This document shows positions 60,844 through 64,000 of a stretch of DNA of 64,000 nucleotides, piece after piece. Made by a program: the position numbers and the translations under genes. This DNA comes from PALSA-926 sp964476835 (GTDB lineage: Bacteria; Pseudomonadota; Alphaproteobacteria; Micavibrionales; UBA2020), in contig CAYZCE010000004.1 in assembly GCA_964476835.1 (NCBI GenBank), positions 1 through 64,000 of the forward strand. Reading direction: 5' to 3'. A model generated the notes under the pieces. It saw nothing but the letters and a program-made list of their open reading frames with translations, made no database searches and was not told the DNA's origin. Numbering within the stretch: the first letter of the stretch is position 1; each line of letters begins with the position of its first letter.

Positions 60844-61314
60844 TTAGGCCTTCGGGCGCGGCCAAAGGCGGTCGCCAGCCTTATTGATCAGCACTGTATC
60901 TTTTGCGGTGGATGGGAAGAACGCCCACAGCCTGCCTTGCGCGTCCTCATAGAACGTGCCGTCTTCCTGCTTGATGCGTTCCAGCGTGGAGGCCGGCATA
61001 AGCTTACGATTAGAGTCGTATTTGGCGGCTGTGTTGAAGTCAGCGAGGCTGACGACCTTCGAGGCGAAGCGATAGCGGGTCGTCGCATTCTCGCGGCGCA
61101 TGAACTGGAGTTCGCTGCCGTCTTCCAGTTCCACCTTTGCCGTCACCGCCTTCGCAAAATGGAAGCCGAGGTGATAGGACTGGAAATCGAATTCCTTAAG
61201 CGCCGCATCGACCGTCGCCGATGACACAGGCACGGGCGTATTCTCGCCGTCGATCGCGATGGGGACGATCAGGTTATCGGTAGTGACGATAGCTTTGCCG
61301 GTTTGTTCGGTCAT
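60844..61314 (-). CDS. Hypothetical cytoplasmic protein
   Basis: 156 residues, no signal peptide, membrane segment or Cys. The sequence alternates beta-like and helical stretches (DFQSYHLGFHFAKAV, VKVELEDGSELQFMRR-like region, GRLWAFFPSTAKDTVLINKAGDRLWPRP). No family recognised. The stop lies three bases from that of xthA. Upstream 80 bases are unremarkable. Confidence 0.55.
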   Translation of the reverse strand: MTEQTGKAIVTTDNLIVPIAIDGENTPVPVSSATVDAALKEFDFQSYHLGFHFAKAVTAKVELEDGSELQFMRRENATTRYRFASKVVSLADFNTAAKYDSNRKLMPASTLERIKQEDGTFYEDAQGRLWAFFPSTAKDTVLINKAGDRLWPRPKA

Positions 61315-61397
61315 GAAAAATGTCCTGTTTCAAATGATGAATTTGAAGAACATAGGCGCGCGCAAAGGACATGTCCAGCCGGAAAAAGCCCGGAAAA

Positions 61398-62087
61398 TCA
61401 GAAAATCGACCAAACCTGGAACTTGCTCTTGAGATCCGTCGTGCCGGGCTTGCTGCGCGGCAGCAGGACCTTCGGGTCGGCAAGGAAGTTGCGGTAGTAG
61501 CCGACGGTGTACGGATGATAGCGGCTGTCCAGCTCGACCGAGCTCATGATGGTCGAGAAGACCGGCGCATATTGCGCGTAAGTCTCCAGGCTCGAGGAGC
61601 AGGCGACGACATAGCGCGTGCCGCCGTAGATGCTGCCGATCATCGAGCCGTACATGTTACGCTTGCCCGCGCCGCTGTCGAAGACGAAGGAAGTCTTGAT
61701 CGCGGTCGCATCACCCTTTCCGCCCAGACCGGCGGGAGCATAGTATTCGGTGACGACGGGATTTTCGTACTGGCCGACTTCGTTCTCCCAGAAATCGCGC
61801 GTCAGCGTCTCGTCCACCGCCTCGGTCATCAGCGGCTTGGGGTAGATTTTCAGGCGGCCGTCTTCCACCGCCTTGACGCGGCAGGTGGCGAAGTCTTCGC
61901 CGACCGGGCCGGCGATGCGCACGACCGTCGAAGGCTGGTCGGGGCTCTGCAGCGTCCAGCTGTCGGGGAAGGTGAACTTGAAGCCGTGCACCTTGTCTTC
62001 CCATACGTAATAGCTCGCCTGCGCCGACTGCGCGCAGGTCAGGGCGAAAATGAAAGCCGCCGCGGCGAAACCGAGCTTCATGCGCAT
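61398..62087 (-). CDS. Exported protein of unknown function next to murJ
   Basis: 229 residues from the ATG at 62087 (another ATG two codons on). A signal peptide with cleavage near AQASY is followed by a domain starting VWEDKVHGFKFTFPDSWTLQSP, the pattern of PsbP/MOG1-like or DUF1795-type beta-alpha folds in which a FxFxxPxxW strand opens the domain. Two Cys lie in the mature part. It starts four bases after the murJ stop and is cotranscribed with it, suggesting but not proving a cell-envelope role. Confidence 0.65.
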   Translation of the reverse strand: MRMKLGFAAAAFIFALTCAQSAQASYYVWEDKVHGFKFTFPDSWTLQSPDQPSTVVRIAGPVGEDFATCRVKAVEDGRLKIYPKPLMTEAVDETLTRDFWENEVGQYENPVVTEYYAPAGLGGKGDATAIKTSFVFDSGAGKRNMYGSMIGSIYGGTRYVVACSSSLETYAQYAPVFSTIMSSVELDSRYHPYTVGYYRNFLADPKVLLPRSKPGTTDLKSKFQVWSIF

Positions 62088-62091
62088 GTGC

Positions 62092-63690
62092 TTAACTTTC
62101 CCTCTCGATACGTTGGACGACATCGACGATTTTGTCCTTTTTCCCGCGTTTTGGGAATAGGGCTTTTAGCGTGTTCAGCGTGAAAATGCCGAAAAAGTGC
62201 AGGCCGGCGAAGTACACGAGGCCGCCAGCCGTCACCAGCGAGCCAAGACCTGCCACGCGCGCCATCGTCCCGCCCGCGAGCATCCCGCCGACTGCATATT
62301 GCGTCATGCCCCACAGCACCGCGGCCATGATCAGGCCGCTGAGCAGGATCAGGCACGCGCGCTTGAGCGAATTGGCCGGAAGGTCGAGGTGGCGTTTCTT
62401 GTGCAATCCGTGCAGCAGCAGGCCGACGTTGACCCATGCCGTGATGCCCGTCGCCAGCGCGATGCCGACGTGGTGCAGCGGGTGGATCATGGCGAGCGCC
62501 AACCCGGTGTTGATCGCCGCGCAGACGATCGCGAACTTGACCGGCGTCACCGTATCCTCGCGCGCGAAGAAGGCGGTCGAGAACACGCGCGCGATGACAT
62601 AGGCCGGAAGCCCCATCGAATAGGCCATCAGCGCATGCGCGGACTGGAGGCTGGAGGCATGGTCGAACTCGCCGCGCTCGAACAAGACGCTCATGATCGG
62701 CCCCGCAATGACGATCAACGCGATGGCGGCAGGCAGCGAGAGGATCAGGCCGGTCTCAAATCCGAGGCCGAAGAGCCGCGTCGACTCCCCCTTCTGCTCC
62801 GACTTGAGCGCGCGCGACAGCATGGGCAGCAGCGCGGTGCCGATGGCAGCGCCGATGACGCCGAGCGGCAGCTGATACAGACGATCCGCATAATACAGGA
62901 ACGAGATCGAGCCGACCGGCAGCAGCGACGCCAGAATCATGTCGATAAAGAGGTTGATCTGCGCCGCACCGGAGCCGATGGCGCCCGGCAGCATCAAGCG
63001 GAACAGCTTGCGCACGCGCGGCGTCAATCGCGGCAGGCGCGGGCGCAGGAAATGCCCGATCTGCACGTAGTTAATCAGCACCCAGATGAACTGCACGATA
63101 CCTGCAGCGGCAAGACCCCACGCCAGCGCATGGCCGCCCGTCTCGAACCAGTCCTTGCCGAACAGCAGCGAGCACATCATCATGCCGTTGAAGAAGATCG
63201 GCGCCGCCGCGAAAGGCCCGAAGCGGTCGAACGAGTTGAGCACGCCGCCGAGCAGCGACGTCAGCGACATCATCAGGATATAAGGGAACGTGATGCGCGA
63301 GAATTCGAGCGCGAGTTCATAGCGCTGCGGATCGCCGTGCACGCCGGGGGCAAGTACGTAGAGCACCCACGGCATCGCGATCATGCCGAGGATGGTGAAA
63401 GGGATCAGCACGGCGAGCATGACGGCCTGCGCTTCTTCGGCGAAACTGAGCGCTTCCTTCTTGCCCTCATCCGAGAGCAGCTTGGAGAACATCGGCACGA
63501 AGGCGACGCTGAATGAGCCTTCCGCGGTGATGCGGCGGAAGAAGTTCGGCAGTTTCAGCGCGATGAAGAACGCATCCGCCACCGGGCCGGCGCCCAGAAA
63601 GTTGGCGATCAGCACATCGCGCACGAACCCCAGCACGCGGCTGACCATCGTGAACCCGCCGACTGTTGCGACTGCTTTGAAAAACGACAT
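62092..63690 (-). CDS. murJ: Lipid II flippase MurJ
   Basis: 532 residues from the ATG at 63690 (MSFFKAVATVGG); the 12-codon extension is rejected. A MATE/MVF-type protein with about 14 membrane helices: SRVLGFVRDVLIANFLGAG, the RRITAEGSFSVAFVPMFS loop with charged residues lining the cavity, and GALPxxS-type repeats. It flips lipid II across the inner membrane for peptidoglycan synthesis and is usually essential. It is divergent from ubiE with 50 bases between and cotranscribed with the exported protein downstream. Confidence 0.95.
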   Translation of the reverse strand: MSFFKAVATVGGFTMVSRVLGFVRDVLIANFLGAGPVADAFFIALKLPNFFRRITAEGSFSVAFVPMFSKLLSDEGKKEALSFAEEAQAVMLAVLIPFTILGMIAMPWVLYVLAPGVHGDPQRYELALEFSRITFPYILMMSLTSLLGGVLNSFDRFGPFAAAPIFFNGMMMCSLLFGKDWFETGGHALAWGLAAAGIVQFIWVLINYVQIGHFLRPRLPRLTPRVRKLFRLMLPGAIGSGAAQINLFIDMILASLLPVGSISFLYYADRLYQLPLGVIGAAIGTALLPMLSRALKSEQKGESTRLFGLGFETGLILSLPAAIALIVIAGPIMSVLFERGEFDHASSLQSAHALMAYSMGLPAYVIARVFSTAFFAREDTVTPVKFAIVCAAINTGLALAMIHPLHHVGIALATGITAWVNVGLLLHGLHKKRHLDLPANSLKRACLILLSGLIMAAVLWGMTQYAVGGMLAGGTMARVAGLGSLVTAGGLVYFAGLHFFGIFTLNTLKALFPKRGKKDKIVDVVQRIERES

Positions 63691-63740
63691 TTGCCTTGCT
63701 CGCCCCTTGGTGTACAGTACAGGCAATCATAGCACCGCCC

Positions 63741-64000
63741 ATGAAAAGCAAAAACAAAGAATCTGAATGGTTTGGCTACAAACGCGTCGACCCCCGCGCC
63801 AAGGCGCGGCTGGTGGAAAGCGTGTTTTCCTCCGTCGCCGACCGCTATGACCTGATGAACGACCTGATGTCGGGTGGCGTGCACCGTCTATGGAAAAACC
63901 GCCTGATCTCGATGCTGCATCCCACGCCGCGCAAGAAGCTGCTCGACGTCGCGGGCGGCACGGGCGACATCGCGTTCCGCTACCGCAAGCGCGCGGGCGA
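63741..64000 (+). CDS. ubiE: Ubiquinone/menaquinone methyltransferase UbiE, N-terminal part
   Basis: The first 86 residues are in view; the frame is open at the right edge. VESVFSSVADRYDLMNDLMSGGVHRLWK is the UbiE/COQ5 signature, followed by the SAM-binding LLDVAGGTGDIAFRY. The enzyme C-methylates the quinol ring; with Coq7 at 4.9 kb it belongs to ubiquinone synthesis. The ATG at 63741 has no strong ribosome-binding site. It is divergent from murJ. Confidence 0.93.
   Translation, partial: MKSKNKESEWFGYKRVDPRAKARLVESVFSSVADRYDLMNDLMSGGVHRLWKNRLISMLHPTPRKKLLDVAGGTGDIAFRYRKRAG

Overview
The window is a 64 kb stretch of a GC-rich alphaproteobacterial chromosome. It looks like core genome with small accessory patches. 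The assignment rests on ubiquinone-pathway genes (coq7, ubiE), the dsbA-like/smc pair, the XRE regulator beside metK, the argS-SPOR-nagZ-scpAB-tatABC-serS-surE-pcm-nlpD cluster, and an EcfG-type sigma factor flanked by GGAAC-N16/17-CGTT promoters, a combination typical of the class. Order and genus cannot be fixed from the sequence. A free-living or predatory lineage of the Rhodospirillales/Micavibrio type is only a guess.

Layout. 1-3.1 kb: 3' end of ppdK, an unknown gene and a YgfZ-like folate protein, then tRNA-Leu(CAA). 3.5-9.4 kb: small secreted and membrane proteins, dsbB-coq7, tldD-pmbA, and a pair of paralogous small membrane proteins separated by a terminator and a 78-bp element with perfect 25-bp inverted repeats. 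9.4-18.8 kb: metK-trmB with an XRE regulator, dut-cysK, and an mtaB-ftsY-amn run with a Nudix gene and dapF. 19-31.6 kb: dsbA-like/smc, trhO, the threonine-catabolic kbl-(small membrane protein)-tdh operon, an ALDH7-type dehydrogenase and trmFO. 31.6-33 kb: ankyrin protein, a small unknown protein and a lipoprotein.

33-40.4 kb is a stress and envelope island. An EcfG-like sigma factor is divergent from an orphan OmpR-type regulator whose phosphoacceptor Asp is replaced by Ser. Around them lie DUF1328, SYLF, CsbD, EF-hand, DUF883-like and Gly/Asn-rich small proteins, plus an AI-2E-type permease, a 27-residue membrane peptide, a phospholipase-D enzyme and an EEP-family phosphoesterase. Three promoters matching the EcfG consensus are visible here, one ahead of each stress transcription unit, so the island is probably largely under the sigma factor it encodes. 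An AT-rich islet with an AlpA-like regulator follows, abutting the 3' end of tRNA-Ser(CGA), which suggests a remnant of an integrative element.

41-64 kb: nnr (NAD(P)HX repair), a 691-residue exported protein of unknown role with an apparent NlpC/P60- or CHAP-like insert, then the long minus-strand housekeeping cluster argS to nlpD (tRNA charging, septal SPOR protein, peptidoglycan recycling, condensin partners ScpA/ScpB, Tat translocase, protein repair). After it come dgt, erpA, an NCS1 transporter, a Sel1 protein, xthA, murJ and the 5' part of ubiE. Several genes shorter than 60 codons (tatA, csbD, the 27-residue peptide) were found by reading intergenic sequence. No rRNA, CRISPR array, insertion sequence with a transposase or complete prophage was seen.
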